Assembly (NCBI RefSeq): GCF_023278565.1
Contig: NC_064676.1
Coordinates: 310,001-374,000, forward strand
Direction of reading: 5' to 3'
DNA: 64,000 nt
Origin: Colletotrichum lupini
Lineage: Eukaryota; Ascomycota; Sordariomycetes; Glomerellales; Glomerellaceae
The notes below the pieces were generated by a model. The model worked only from the letters and a program-made list of their open reading frames with translations. It did not search any database and was not told where the DNA came from. Shown here in pieces: positions 37,553-51,062 of this stretch (its first letter is position 1; the number at the start of each line of letters is the position of its first letter). The position numbers and the translations under genes are program-made.

Positions 37553-40500
37553 CTACCAACTACTTCGCCCAACAGCAAGATCTAAGTTAGGCAACTCCGA
37601 CAACTCGAACAGTCGTACTACAACCACCTGCAGGTTGCATAGTTGTGGCTAACGACTTGCAATGAGGCTTTCGCCATATTCACGCGCCAATCCTGATCCC
37701 GAGCTTCGGCCAATAGGGACCTAGCCGCGAGTTGTCCCGACGAAGGCATAGCCGGCGGGAACCGCTTGGGCGCCATTGGGCCTCCGATTGCGTGTCCCCG
37801 GAGTCGTCCGTCAGAGGGGATTCGATGAGACATTGATTGCCTGCCAGTGTGGCATACCGACCGGGAGTTCATTCCCGGCGGGAACAGATCGTGATTGTTG
37901 CGTGACACTGCAGTAATGCTTCTCAGCCCCGGAACCTGGCTGCCTCTGTTGCTGGTCTGACATCTCTCGGCCAGGTTTATGTTTCTTTTTCTGGCCAAAT
38001 AGGAGATATGGCCGAGCCATCATCACCTTTTATTCGCTCCTGCAGAAGTTTGTTGGGTAGCAGTCCCAATCGATGGCTGGGGGCAAGCGAGACGATCCAG
38101 AGAGCCAAAGTTCACAACTTTCTTGGGCCCGGAAGTCTCTGGCCAAGGCCCCGGATGAAGGGGGAGTATCAAGTGATGGGGAGAGGGGATTGTTCAGTCG
38201 ACGAGATTCGATCGATCGTTGCAAAAAGTTTTCTTGGGCTGACTGACGCTGAAATCTGGGATCTTTGGTGATGCTGGGGGTGGACCGGAGCTGGGTAAAA
38301 TTGGTTCACGCTGTAAGTAATTAGCTCAACAGACGAACATGGTCATGTCTATAGGCTTCCTAGCACCACAGGGCCTCGTCACACAAAGGCAACGTCCAGC
38401 CTACCCTGCTGAATAGCATTTCAAAGAATTGGACACAGGATGGGACACCATCTTGCTTCGCAGACAAGGATGACAACTGGCTTAACTACTCGACTGATGA
38501 TAAGAATCGTTCATCAGGCCTGGTGCGTGCTGGCGAACTCGTAAGCAGGGGGTGTTCTGACAGGATGAAGAACCTTTCTCTCCTGCTGTTAGTGCCCGAC
38601 GGCGTCTCCGCCGAGCTTCGTAGGCGGGATCATCAGCACCACTATCGCTAGACTTGTACTACATAGCCCACTCTTGGAGTTGACTCGAACGTGTTCAACG
38701 GCTCTCATTCTCGGCAATTTTTAGAAATAGTCATCAAGAACCATCCGAGGACTCCAAAGCGAAACGGTCTAAATGGGCCGTTTTTCCAATGTCCGTTCGT
38801 CAAAGCGTGATGTGAAAAGAAGGGGGGAGAGGAGCCTGAAGGGGGGTGGGTGTGGTCAGCCCCGTCTTCTGGAAGTGAGGGAAGCATGTCAAAACAGTCG
38901 ATTAAACAGTTCAGAGTTGACGAGGACCATGGGACGCCAAGGAAACGGGCAAAGACTGTCTGACTACTACACGGTCAACCCAAGTTCGGGGACGCACCGG
39001 TGCGGTTCGAGCTGCCCAAGAGGTGTCAGCTCAAAAAAGGCTACTTGCTCAGCTCTCTGTGCCCTGCAGTAGTGTGAGACGACGCCGTCCGTCACGAGAC
39101 CCTTCTATCACTGTGAGATTTTAGGTCCAGGCTACGTAGTGTCTGTGTTAGTTCATGTTCTTGGTAGCTGATCGCTAACAGTTGCCTCCGCGAGGTCTGC
39201 GAGGGCCTCTGCGCATCGACAATATGGAAATGTGTGGGATTTCCCCCTAACTGCGATATGCCGATGTGTCAAGCGCGGGATGGATCAGTGGTGAGCATTG
39301 GCATCGGCGCCAGTAAGAACCAGCGGTTGAGGGACACGGTCTCAGAAGAGCGGGAAGACTCCCGGATGAGGCCCGAGATGCATGATCACTCCTTAGCTCG
39401 CAAGCCACATGGACTCTGATCCTCATCTTGCTAGTATAGATGTGCGGGGGATTTTCGAGATCCTCGGTCTTGGTCTTCTAGTGCTCATGAATGTTATTTT
39501 CGGGCTTTGGTGGCTCATTAGCACCCCCTGATGCGCCCCCCCTGAGCTGTGAGATGACGGTGGTTGGCGCGAGATAATACACATGTTCACGCGCGCCAGT
39601 GATGATGGGGAGCATCCATTAGCGTCCACAACTAGTAGCTGTCAATATGCTTCTAGTTCTGGTTATGAGGAATCCTGAAACCCCGTCGAAACTGTAAAGG
39701 CGACGGTCTACGTATAGGTAGTCGACACAAGAGAAACGAAAGACACGAGGCGCCACAAGGCCAACTGAGCCTACTACCGAGCCCACAACAGCCTGCGGGA
39801 TCTGATGGGCAATGCAGTCGCACACCCACATACCTATCTCGCTATCGCAGACACATCCGCTAAAAGCTAAAGTTTTCGGGTACGAGGTTCTCAGTCCTAA
39901 CGAGGTCCCAACAGGAGCCCGAAGGCTAGCTGAAGAAGGGGAACATAGAAGAGATTGGGCCACCGGGGCGGACAAGACCTTTCGTCCGAGAGAAGAGGTC
40001 CAGTGGACTCTCTATTACGTCAAGATTTTGTTACACGGTCCAGTGCTGAAGCGCTGAAGTTTATCACACTCCCGTCGGGTAGCGGGACGCGATGACAAAA
40101 GAATAAGGTCATCGCCCACTTCACGAGGAGGCGGGAAAAAAGGGTTCGTTCATAAGCCTCGGAACACTCAGGGCTTCCAGACCCTGACTTCCCTGTTTGA
40201 CGCGGCGGCGGTCCCATGGTTCACAGACCGCCTTGGGTGTGAGCTTCAAAGCTTCGGGACAAACTCCAAGAAGGGAGAACGGGCCAGTCCGCCGTTCCCT
40301 TTGGCGTACTTTTGGCAAAGTATAAAAATTTCTAGTCGTCGTAGCGGTCGAAGAAGAGACTTTGGCGGAAGTTAAGAAGGGTAAAAGTACCCAAGATGAA
40401 AATGCTGGTCGGGGAACGGCGGCCCGAGCTAATGTAGTTCGAAAGCATTGCGATTCAAGGGGCACGTTTTAGCCGCTTTAGCGTAGGGCGTTGGCACAAA

Positions 40501-41237
40501 CCTGGAACCCGCTAGCTGATACGAACTCGGCGAGCCAGTGAGTGTGAGCTAGAGACAGATGGCTAGAAGGACGGAAAGAGGGGACAGGACACATGGTTAG
40601 ATTTATGGAGGACTGGAATGTAGCGAGGATCAACACAAGCGGTGCTCATCTACCGGTGTCAAATGGGCTAAATGTCACCACTAAACGCGCTCGGAATGGA
40701 CCCATCCTTTCCGAGCCTACCTATTTGCCTACCTACCTATGTGCCTCCCTCCCTCCCTTCTCTCGAACAGCGACTCACTCGATTCGGTTTGATTCAGTCG
40801 ACTCAGTCGCGGAGAAGAGAAGGGAGAAAAGAATGTTGTCAGAGTCTCGGATGCTGCGGCGGCTGACTGGTCAATCTGACTTCGGATGTTTTAACCAAAT
40901 AGGATTAGGAACAAGGAAAGGCTTGCGATCAATAACCTGAAGCATCTGTTCGCCTGCCCGTCCACGTCTGTATCTCTACCCCGAAGACTAATCCTAAAAT
41001 CGTAAAAAAACATGATCGGTAGTTGCGATTAATCTTTTCTTTTTCTTCCACTGGAACATGAGAATTGGGTCTTGTTCACACACCCCCTCTTCGCCGCAGC
41101 CTCCGCAGCAGCTTCGTCCGTGTGTAGTGTTGTGGCTGAACTCGACCCCGTTTCCCGCTTCGCCCTAATCTTCGTAGTAATAATTCTCCTCTACGGATAC
41201 AGAGTATGGAGTCCACTCCATCGCATTTGTCTTCCTC
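37553..41237. other. Gene-poor region, part 2
   Basis: About 3.7 kb without a supported gene. Composition is ordinary and not RIPed. Short frames on both strands lack family features. The last part, about 41050-41237, is probably the 3' flank of the SET gene. Confidence 0.4.
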
Positions 41238-43562
41238 CTATCGAGCCGCGTTCCTATACCGACAGCATGACTCTCCGCAGAGACATTCTTTGTCCAAACC
41301 GCGCCAGTAGCTCCCAGAATAGTCCACCGTGACCTCGTGACCCGCCTCAATGCCCTTGCTCACCAGGATGATGCGCTGCGTGCTCATCCACACAAACTGC
41401 TGGAATTGCGCGTTGGACTTGCAGCTGTGGTTGACGAACCTCGTGAAGTTGCCCTGCCGTCCCTGCCAGATCTGATAGGCCCGGACACCCGTCGAGCTGT
41501 CCATGACGTCCATATTTTGCAAGTCTTTTGTGATGAGGCCGACAAACTCTCCTATCGCCGCGCCGCGCTCGAACGGACAAAGAGCCATCAGGCCGTTGTT
41601 GCGTCCGTCCGAGGTCCGGAACACCTGCACCGGGCAGGGGCTCCGACGCCCGGACCCGAATAGCGTCGGGAAGCAGTAGCACGAGTTGATCTTGGGGTCT
41701 TCGGACTGCTCCTGGCCGCACGAGTGACATGTGTGCATGCCCTGGACGCAAGCAACGGCGTTCATCGGCGGCACCCATCGCGGATCATCGGTGCCCCACG
41801 CGCTCATGTCCATGACGGAGTGTTCGAGCTGTTCGAAGCTGAAGTAAGGGTCATATTCGAGATATGTCGACCGGAGCGGAACCGGGTCCGAACCGTCCTG
41901 GCGGACAACCCAGTCATGCGGGTGACCGCAGAACCGACGCTGTGCGCCCTCGCCGACAATCATGAGTAGTTGGCGCCACGTGGGGTGAAGAGTGTCGGCG
42001 GCGACCTCAATTCGGGGCCGGAGGCACCGGAGTCGTTGCATGCTATCCGGATTAAATCCAACTCGGTACTTGCAGAAGCGGTAAAGTCCCATGCCGGCGA
42101 AGACGAGCGCGGCCCAACCTCCCGCGTCCTTTATTTCCTTGTAGCCGCGCCAGATGGCCATCTTATTCCGCAACTCCTTCTCAGACCATCCAAAATCGTT
42201 ACACGCCTCAATGAGCGCCGCCTTGCGGCGTTTGGTAGGGGACATGCCCGGGTTCGTGATGGCAAGCAGCTCGACATACGAGTCGAAGTGCTCGATCCAC
42301 CGCGCTTGGACAATGACCTCAATCGAGCGGCACGCGCGGCTGGCTTGCGTAACCTTTCGGCAAAAGATGTTGCTGCGGTTGAAGGTTCCCTCCATGTCGA
42401 TCTCAGTCAGCGTGCCGTCTGCCGAGGGCGCCTGGAGCAAGCCGAGCTCGAGCTGCTCGGGAACGTGAATCTTGCCAGCATTGTTGATGGTTGCTGTTGC
42501 TGCCGTTGCCGTGAGCTGCCACTGTTCAAGCAGACTCTGGGGATCTAAGCTGATACCACCGTGGATCTGCTCCCAAACGCTGACGACGAATTTGTCAATG
42601 GACGGCTGTTGCGGGATGAAGACGACGTCTGTCTGAATCTTTGCGCGTTTAGGAAAGTTGTTGGCAACCTGCATATGCCTCTGGCTGTCCGGCTGCTCTT
42701 CCTCCACTGGAGCGGCTCCCCTGACTGGTCGTAGAGCTCCCGTTCCTCTTCTTTGAATAAAAGCATTTGCATCGGTCTCGGGTGACATTTGTGGCGGTCC
42801 TTGGGATGGCGTCCGTTGTGTCCGGACAAAAGCCCGGCTGGCGCTTGCCGCGACATCGTCCATCATCAATTGCGGGCTGATGGTGGGCGGTGTCGGGTGT
42901 TCGATGGTGTTTTCTCTTCCCGCATGGCTCGTATTCGGGCTGTTATTTGCGCTCTGTGAAATGATGCCAGACAAGTCTACCATTTTCTGTATAGTTGGTG
43001 ATGGTGGTTAGCAGAAAACCCTCTCGTACCCAACCTGCAACCCAACCACCCATGCCACAACACGGAGGAGCAAGTGAAATAGACCCAGCAGTAAATCAGT
43101 TGATGCTGAGTCATGCGCTCTTTATCTGTCTTGATTGGGTATCTCCGGGATTGTCTGCGCTGTAGAACTGGAGTCCACGGGCAGCACGAAAGCTGAACAC
43201 TTGCACACATTCCGGCGCCAACGCGCGGTCCAGCCCGCGATGATGAACATGGAGATGCAACTTACCGAAACCACGGGAGAGCGGGGTGTTTGCCCCTGCG
43301 TTCCCGGCTCGCCGTCCTGAATGAAAGCTTCAAATCGAAGCACCGGGTTCGCCAAGTTTCCAGACGAATAATCCCGCAGAGTTTCCGCAAGCTGGTCTAG
43401 AATCACCCGGCTAAGACCTTCTCGCAGGGTGTCCATCTGCTGCTCCGGGGACGTCATGATCCAGTTGCGTTGGCGGTAATGATCGGTCGGCGGGAGAAAC
43501 ACCTTGACGGCGAAGGGATCTTGTTCGCGCTGGAAATCAACTAGTCGACGCTTCAACACCAT
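41238..43562 (-). CDS. SET-domain protein methyltransferase
   Basis: Two exons (43562-43266, 42986-41238) join in phase 0 to give 681 aa. The intron (43265-42987) is 279 nt, long for this window, with a GTAAGT donor, a CTAAC branch word and an ATACAG acceptor. The C-terminal SET domain begins near GAAIGEFVGLI and includes RFVNHSCKSNA (615-625), the cofactor and knot motif. EVTVDYS is the catalytic-Tyr motif. The post-SET tail CLCGESCC can bind zinc. Before it lies a Cys-rich pre-SET-like segment (CHSCGQEQ...CYCFP...CPVQV). The N-terminal 200 residues are polar and disordered. The protein should methylate lysine, on histones or other targets; the specificity is not readable from sequence. Confidence 0.9.
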
Positions 43563-46078
43563 GTCCGGGTGGGTTGATGGCGGTAAATCGAAAGAATCGA
43601 CAACCGTTTGCCGAGGGTTAAAGGATCAAGAAAAATAAAAAGGAACCAAAAAACGTGTCAAAAGAGACAGCCTAAAGAAGGACGGTTCGAAGCTTGTCTC
43701 TATCGTTGTCAAACGGTTGATTACTGGGTATCATAGCTGGCCTGCGGGCGGGTAACGGCACCAGGCATCAACTTCCAATTGAAGAGTGTGGGAGGCCAGC
43801 ACATTTTTAACGGCGGAGAAGAGAACGAGGACGCAGTGAGACTGATCACTGCGAGATATTCAGGGTCCACCTTCCTGCTCGTCTTTGCTCTGGAGGTGGG
43901 GTCAGTTGTGCCAAAGCAAGGTAAGCCGAGCCTGTCTTAGTCTGTTCTTCTCCTCCTGGGTGTGTATACATGTATCTATGGCTGAGGAGGAGAAAGAGGT
44001 GTGGGTGTTGTACCGTGGCCCGGTGGGTGTGTTGCGAGTGAGCATCAGTCAAGAGAGACGAGGAGCACGTAGCCAGAGTCTAGCCCATCAAACGCCAGCC
44101 TAACCTGGTCAAGCAAGGATCGTTGATGGGCAGACAGAACCGAATTACTGCGTGGGCAGAAATTCCGAGGCGGAAGGGGGGGTGGAACTGGGCAGAACGA
44201 TCCGCCTCGGCATCATACACTTTCGTCGTTTGTTGTATTTGTTAGCGGCGCCGTCACAGCCACAGTTGCAAACGGCTCGACAAAAAGGTTTTCTCCTCAC
44301 GTGTTTTTGGCTGCTGCTACTGCCGCTGCACTGCTACGGAAGCATGCCCGAGGAAACGGGCTGGCTCGGCCTAGTCTCCCTTTCGTCGAGCTGGAGCAAC
44401 CTTTCGCAACTTGACACTTTTACAACTCAACACTACTGCAAGTCAGAGTCGTGACAGTGACGCTTGAACCCGAGTTAACCCCTTGTATGACCCGATATAC
44501 CTGACATGACTGACTTGACTGACTGGTGTACTCCGTACTAGCGGCCCCCGACACGCACTTTCATACCTCCTAGCTACTCACACTCAGAGGACGCACACAG
44601 GGACATGCCACACACACACTCTAGCACATACATAACACGAACAGGGGCTCAACCTTTGGAACACAAAAAAGAAAAAGCGTCATACAAATAGAGTTTACGT
44701 GGCGTCGGCTAGCCGACGTCATCCCCGTCCCAGTAAGGTTGCCTGGAAACAGTCAGTCTGAGCCCAGCCACAATTCTCGCTGTTAGGGCTGCTATCCAAC
44801 CGTCCGTCTCTACTCGTGGAATGTCGACCGGGGACCGGCTTCTTGGCCTCAGCTTCTCTTTTTTTTTTTTCTTTTTTCACCAGCGCCAGCAACCCCCGAG
44901 AGAAGCCTGCCGGTGGGCTTCCCAAATTGCCGTCAAATGCGCCCTTCGGGGGCAGCCTCAAACCTTATTGTTATCAGACACTAGATGCCAAATTCCCCCG
45001 AACATTTCATCCTTTTCCCTTACGCCCTTTTTCGGGCAGCTGTGGTTTCACATGTCTCTTTTAGGTCGCCATGAATCTCAGGCTCGGTCGAACAGGAACA
45101 CCCTTGATTACCGCCAGCCTGCACCCCCTTCCACTTCCTTACGGGTCCCTATGTGCTATCTTTCACGTCCATTCCTGTCGTATAATCACCCGCTGGTATG
45201 CTGGCTTGCCGCTTGGGACTTGCAGCGTATAAGTGAGAAGTGATGGTCAGCGTCCTTGTCTGGCCTATCACTGTTCCCTCCCAATCGGACCGCTCCGTGA
45301 TGTGTCTTTATTAAGGTTCAGCCATTGCACGGCGACCTGGTAAGCGGAGGTATTGCCAGACAAGAACTAGCCAAAATTGCCCACTTGCCGGGTAATCATT
45401 CGAGAGGCTTGCACGGGTAGCTATTTTCTCCTTGGGTTGCACAAAGCTAAGTGAACCAGAAGCTTTCAGGGATAGCGAAAGCGAATTACCGTGAGATCGA
45501 ACATCCGGCGAACTTTCTTTGCGCTTCTTGTTGATTTGACAGCTCCTGCGCTTATTGTGGCTCACGGCGCTTGCCCTCCCTCTCCCTGTTTCCCTTGAGA
45601 GGGCACAGTTGCGAGCCGACTCTGTGCAGGGCAGAAGAAACGGATCACCCACAGGTCAATGTTTTCTCGTCGCTGTTTCTTTTGGTCAGAGTTTTTCCCT
45701 ACACACCCTCCCCCCCCGTCACCCCCTTGTGGGTTGCGAGATCTCGTGTGCTTGGACGAGCTTGCCATCGGGTGTCCCGAATGCAGTCTGTCTGTTACGC
45801 TTTTCAAAAGTTTAGTTGTCGGCAATTCATCCTTAGTAGCCAGGCGCACAGGGCTGACCAACGGTGTGGCAGAAGCTACCATTCTGCTGGTTCAGTTTGA
45901 CAGTTCATGCATTGTCAAAGATTCGACAACATCGAGCATATTTGCATTTAGCCTATTGCGGCAAACAATGCTCCCAGTGCCGGGTCTTTTTCTGCTATGG
46001 TGGTTCGGCTTCTCCCGAGAACCAATCGATTTGGGCCGGTGAGTCTTCTATTTCGCTGCTAGCTCAGCTTATTTGTTG
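43563..46078. other. Intergenic, no gene seen
   Basis: About 2.5 kb between the SET gene promoter and the monooxygenase 3' end. It has pyrimidine tracts, including 12 T at about 44859-44870. No frame has protein character. Confidence 0.45.
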
Positions 46079-47652
46079 CTAAAGACGAGTGCCTAGTCCC
46101 CCTCCTACACCACCATCTCCAGAAGTGTAATGCTTCGTAAAGTCATAGCCCAGTGCTTGTGCGCCCTGCCGGGAGAACCTTTTTGTGAGCCAAACTGCGA
46201 AACCGAACAGAAATAACGATCAAAACGTCAGAGTGGCCTGTCATCCAAACTCACCTTGCTCAGTTCCTTCAGCTTTTCTTGATCCGATTCAGCATCTTTG
46301 CAAAGCTTGAGGAACGGGTCGGAAGCCAGCACCTCGTCGGGGTGGACGCTGAACATGCGTCGCAAATTCTCGCTGGATATCGGGTCAATAATGTCTTGAT
46401 ACTTCTGTCGCCGCACTTGGTCGTAGACTTCCAGAATGCTCAGGCTCGCCTTATTGCGATGTATCCCGGACAAACACTCGTAGAGGCCTTCCACGTCGAC
46501 GATGCCGCCGGTGAGGCCGAGACCCCCACTACCATGACGATCGTCAGCACAACCTGCGCGCTACGGGCCACGGAAATTACCGAGCGAAAAGAGCAAAGAT
46601 GCCTACAAGGGGTTGCAGAGGTGCGCTGCATCTGCAGCGAGCAAAATCCGGCCGGCAATCATTCTCTTGGCTAGCCGTTGATGGACCTTGTATGGGCTGA
46701 TACTGACGAGCTTGTACTCGTCCGGTTTAGGGTGTCCAGGTAGTATACTTCTAAACCTCTCCGGCTGCCTGCCGAGAATCTCTTCGGGGGTCGAGCCCGT
46801 AGCTTCACCATACGTTACACGCCATAGGCCATCTTTGGTGATTTTGGCCGCCATGAACCAGTCCTTTGAGTCTAGAATGAAGTTGGAGTCTGAGTACCCA
46901 AAGCGACTAAAGTCGTAGTAGACCTGTGAGATCATCAGTTCGTCGACCTGACACTCGAGCACCCGGACTTCTCGATAGAGAGGACCACATCGACAACGGG
47001 CCGAAAGAAGGTATAACCTACGTTCGTGGCCACATTCTGCTCATCCCATGTCTTGCCAGGAAATTCGTTCCCAAACAACGATCGCCGGACAATACTGTTA
47101 GCCCCGTCGCACCCAATAACAAAGTCTCCAAAAAGCTGTGACTTGTCCCCTGTGTCCCCGTTCTCCACGTCGACCCAGGCACGGGAATCGTCCTGACCGA
47201 TTGCTGTCACCCGATGATGAAACAGGTACGTGACGGATGGTAGATGCTTCGAGTGATCGTAGATCAACCGCGCCAGGTCGCACAAGGGCAGTGCAACCAT
47301 GCGATCTGGATCATCACCGTCAATCTCGTTGCTGATGCCCGCAATGCGCGTCCCGTCTGGCTTGCGCCATGCAACTCCATCGGGAAGAAACCCGTATTTC
47401 CGCAGGTCGCTCCCCAGGCCGGCGCGATTCAGGACCTTCATCGCCGGTGGAGCGTAGTGGGTGGCTCTGGGCTTATCGTCGAGCTCCAATGTCTGCTCGA
47501 CGATCGTAACGGGAATGGCGTCCCGACCCAGAAGCAGCCCTAGCAGCTGCCCAGCAGGGCCGGCCCCGACAATGATAACCTAAAGGGTATGCTCAGTCAA
47601 GGTTTGATAGCGGACAGGCCAGCGTGTTTACATTTTTCAGCCCTGGGGACAT
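46079..47652 (-). CDS. FAD-dependent monooxygenase (PheA/TfdB type)
   Basis: Five exons (47652-47632, 47579-47022, 46923-46607, 46528-46255, 46165-46079) give 418 aa; introns are 52, 98, 78 and 89 nt. The first exon encodes only MSPGLKN. Splicing builds the dinucleotide-binding motif VIIVGAGPAGQ (8-18, GxGxxG at 12-17). FVIGCDGANSIVRRS is the DG motif. GRILLAADAAHLCNPFGG is the second FAD motif, with Ala in place of the usual Gly before Asp. The substrate-side segment VYYDFSRFGYSDSNF is typical of phenol-hydroxylase-like enzymes. The enzyme should use NAD(P)H and oxygen to hydroxylate an aromatic or polyketide-like substrate. It lacks the C-terminal thioredoxin-like domain of true phenol hydroxylases. 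The last acceptor was chosen because it alone restores the frame into GAQALGYDFTKHY. Confidence 0.9.
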
Positions 47653-48630
47653 GGCTAGCTAGTCAGAGAGGGGAGGTGTGCCTGTCAAAGAAGGTTCGGT
47701 CACCCAATTGCTATGGGGATATTGCGAAAAGACGTGGCTCGGGAGGGTTCACGCGAAGATAATTATCTGGTAAATTTGATGTACGGTGTATCCGTACGTG
47801 TAATAATGTGTGGCTCAGGTCAAATGTAAGATACAGTAAGGGCGTGTGCATCTGCAAATCCACGGAGTACACTCAGGGTCTGTTTTGAAGTAAAAGAACC
47901 TTTGCAGTTATGAATACGTTGGAAGTTACATTCGATGATGCGTTGCTCACTCACTCTACGTCTCATGTGAATACCGCATGATCCCCGTTCCCCCGCGCCC
48001 ATCACCGGCGCGGGCACCGGAACTCCTCCACATCCAGGATGAACGCTCGCCGGACGTGGCCTCCACAAACACCCGTGGACCCCACCATCCATCACTCAGC
48101 GATGTAACAATGTTGTGTGTGTCCCCCACATGGGGTACTATCTAATTAGATTGCCTTAGTTTTCTCTTCATCAGGCACCTAGGTTGCCCACTGATTGTTG
48201 GCCTGACTATTTTCGGCATGGCTGTATTTCAAAAATCGAACGGTTTGCGGAGTCTCTTTGTCAAAAAGCAGCGAGTTAAACCCCGCAACCGTCGTCCCGT
48301 CGGAAAGAGGACCCATGTGAGGCAGGTGGTAGCATTTCGAGAGGCCGACACGAACAGGCATACGGACATGGTCCACGAACGCACGTATCGCAGGGCAGGC
48401 CACAAGCACATTTTAGTCTAGTTTGGCATCAGAGCGATCCAAGATGCTGTCAAGTCTGGTCGGGCGAGTCATATGTCTCCGATTCTGGGCAGTACCAATG
48501 ATAGCGGGAATCTGGAAAATCAATACTGGAAAGACTTGCCAAACTTTGGAGATATTGAAATTACCAGACTACTACTGAACTACTATTCGTACGTGTATGC
48601 GTACTATTGTGACGCACTTCGTGGCTGCCA
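47653..48630. other. Intergenic, promoter of monooxygenase
   Basis: Between the 3' end of carboxylesterase 1 and the monooxygenase start. No gene is seen. Confidence 0.5.
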
Positions 48631-50484
48631 TCAGTTTAGTAAGCTGATCCGGCCGGCCGCAAGGGCAAAGAACACCTTATCCAAGATCTCTGAAGGAACC
48701 GAATGCAGAAATTCCGCCTCTTCCGATCGTCTCCGGAGCTTGACGCCGACGCTATCAAGTTCTTGAAACATCCCGTAGGGTCCGAACGCTGCATAGCTAC
48801 CCAACTGCCACGGCTCCTGGGCGTGAAGGAATTCGATCACTGACTTGCGCATCTGCTTTCCAGTCTGTTGTGCACCAGGAGCAAATGAAAGATCAAATCC
48901 CCCAAAGAGAAAAAGCAAATCCACCGCGTGATGAGCTCCATTTGAGGGTTGCCAGGGGTTGCACTCATCAACGAGATATCGATAGGCGGGTTTGTTTGCT
49001 GCCCTAAATAGGCGAGCAATGTTCTCCGCTGGGAGAAGAAATTTGTAGTCATTCATGAAGTCCAACGCCCCTACCTTGGAAGCGGAGGCTCTGTCAGAAT
49101 GAATATTGTAGAGTTTTTTGAGCGTGTCCTGGTGTTCGCCGGCATAGCTGAATGCCTGAGCAATCTCTGAAGCTTCCATTTTCCATATGCCCTCTCGCCA
49201 GAGAATGGCCTATTTGTGAAGGTTAATTGGAAGGAGGGCAACTAGTTCAAGCCCATGGGTACAACACATACCTCGTCTCGAACATCACCTATCATCACGC
49301 TCTCCGCAGCCCCTATGGCTGTCTCCCACCCAACAAGAGTAGGATCCACTTGAAGGAACCATGAATGTATTCCAGCCAGTTCTATGGCCTTCACCAATTT
49401 TTCAACAGGGGCTGTGCTCAAGTCAAAGTCACCCAGTGTACCAAGATGATTCACGAGTGTTTGGCGTAAAACAGAAGCCTTTGTCCTTGGCTGAGGAGGA
49501 GAAAGGTACAGCGAGCCAGAAGAGAGTATGACTCTTCTTACTTCAATGCCAGCCGCTATGTGGGCGTGGCAGTATACCGCTCCAGCACTTTCTCCAGCCA
49601 GTGAGACATCATTCTACGGAAGCCTGTCAGTGGTCTCCCGTCTTTGGCAGATGGGAATGTGACTTGTTACCGGGTCACCTCCAAAATCCGGAATGTGATC
49701 AGTGACCCATTTGAGAGCCAATGATTGATCTTGCAGAGCGAGGTTACTCGAGCTACTTTCGCTTCCGAACGCGAAGATGTTGAGTCTGTACTGAACTGTC
49801 ACGACGATGACGGGTTTACTCAAGTTCACGGAATCTTCCACTATTCTTCTCGTGTCTAAAGTTTGCAGCTGTCAGTGCCTAGTATGCTAGCGCTAGTACG
49901 ATACATTTCACGAAGGATCTTTTGGGGGCGGATAAGGGGACATAGCGGAAAGCAGGGCGCAGTTCGTACCGCACACGCCAGAGGCCGCGCTTCCAAAAGT
50001 AACCGCCTGTGAGCCGCCTGAGATGTCCGTGTTAGTCAAAACATCAGCCCCTGACTTTGACAAGCATACCGTGTATCCAGACCAAAACAGGTAATCTTTG
50101 AGCCGTCAGCAGTTCTTGTGATTTGGGCACCGTAACGTCCAAGTTGAGGCATCGAAACTCATCTTCGGCCTCAACGGGTAGCCTGTGCTCAGGAGGTATA
50201 CGCAATAGATGCCCTACATCAACTTTGACTTGTGGACACCGAGGGCTGTGAACACGAGAACTAGTCAGCCTTTCCTTCACCGACAAATGTTCAGACCGAA
50301 TGTCAGAAAGAACGTACCCAAACTCAGTACAGTTGATGTCTTGCGGCAGTGCCACTAATGGCTCGGGTTTGGCAAATCGCGAAACAATCTTGCCATATGG
50401 GATGCCTCTAAACTGTGCGATCGTCCCTAAATCAACGCCACATAGAGTTGAACCCAGAGATTTGCTTTCGAGAGTATAGGCCAT
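48631..50484 (-). CDS. Type-B carboxylesterase 1
   Basis: Six exons (50484-50318, 50245-50070, 50017-49970, 49855-49671, 49613-49272, 49209-48631) join in phase to give 498 aa, a normal length. Introns are 52-114 nt. The family markers appear in order: FRGIPYG, then FGPRCPQ formed across intron 1, then LPVLVWIHGG (oxyanion region) and LALKWVTDHIPDFGGDP. Next are the nucleophile elbow GESAG (Ser201), the acid in RDEA (Glu306) and the base in GAHHAVDLL (His400). All three catalytic residues are present. There is no signal peptide, so it is probably cytosolic. It hydrolyses carboxylic esters; the natural substrate is unknown. It is about 0.6 kb from a second esterase on the same strand. Confidence 0.92.
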
Positions 50485-51062
50485 CGTTATTCCAATGGCA
50501 TAGGAAAGAACAAACAGAGTTACGCTAATTCTGACAGGATTTCTAACTGTAATCCGAGCTCTAGGTCATCTCCGTGGGACAGGATACACCGGACGAAAGA
50601 CCAAGTGTCAAGTGGAGGACACTGGATGAGTAATGATGGTTTCCCCGCGGTCAGGAGCTCTATCTTCGCAAGTCGACCCCGCATCAGGTGACTATTTCCG
50701 CGGCAAAAACACACATACACACACATAAACACACACACCCCTTCAGATTCGCCGTTGAAGTGCAGTTAAACTATCACTCAATTACCAAGGGATCTCGTGA
50801 TTCTTCGCGTGAAGGTACCGATCAGGAATTCCGAAGGCCGTTGAAAGCACACAGACATATTGAAAGTGTGCCACACGTGAAATTCTTGAAGCAACGAGTG
50901 TTTGGCGTTTTGATCACAGATTTAGGGAGTAGAGACCGTTGGGAAGATACCCAGTAAACGTGCCGACAATACGGGAGATTCTTCTGAGAATTGATAAATA
51001 CCACCCGATGCCTTTGACAAGCATCCCCTCGCCTGAAGCTCCCCAGTTGGTCCGTGGACCAT
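50485..51062. other. Spacer between esterases with (CA)-rich tract
   Basis: Contains a CA-rich microsatellite (ACACACATACACACACA-type) at about 50707-50740 in the promoter of carboxylesterase 1. Confidence 0.6.

Noticed and set aside
50707..50740. CA-rich tract considered as a regulatory array
   Set aside because: Simple microsatellite with interruptions; nothing beyond its promoter position suggests function.
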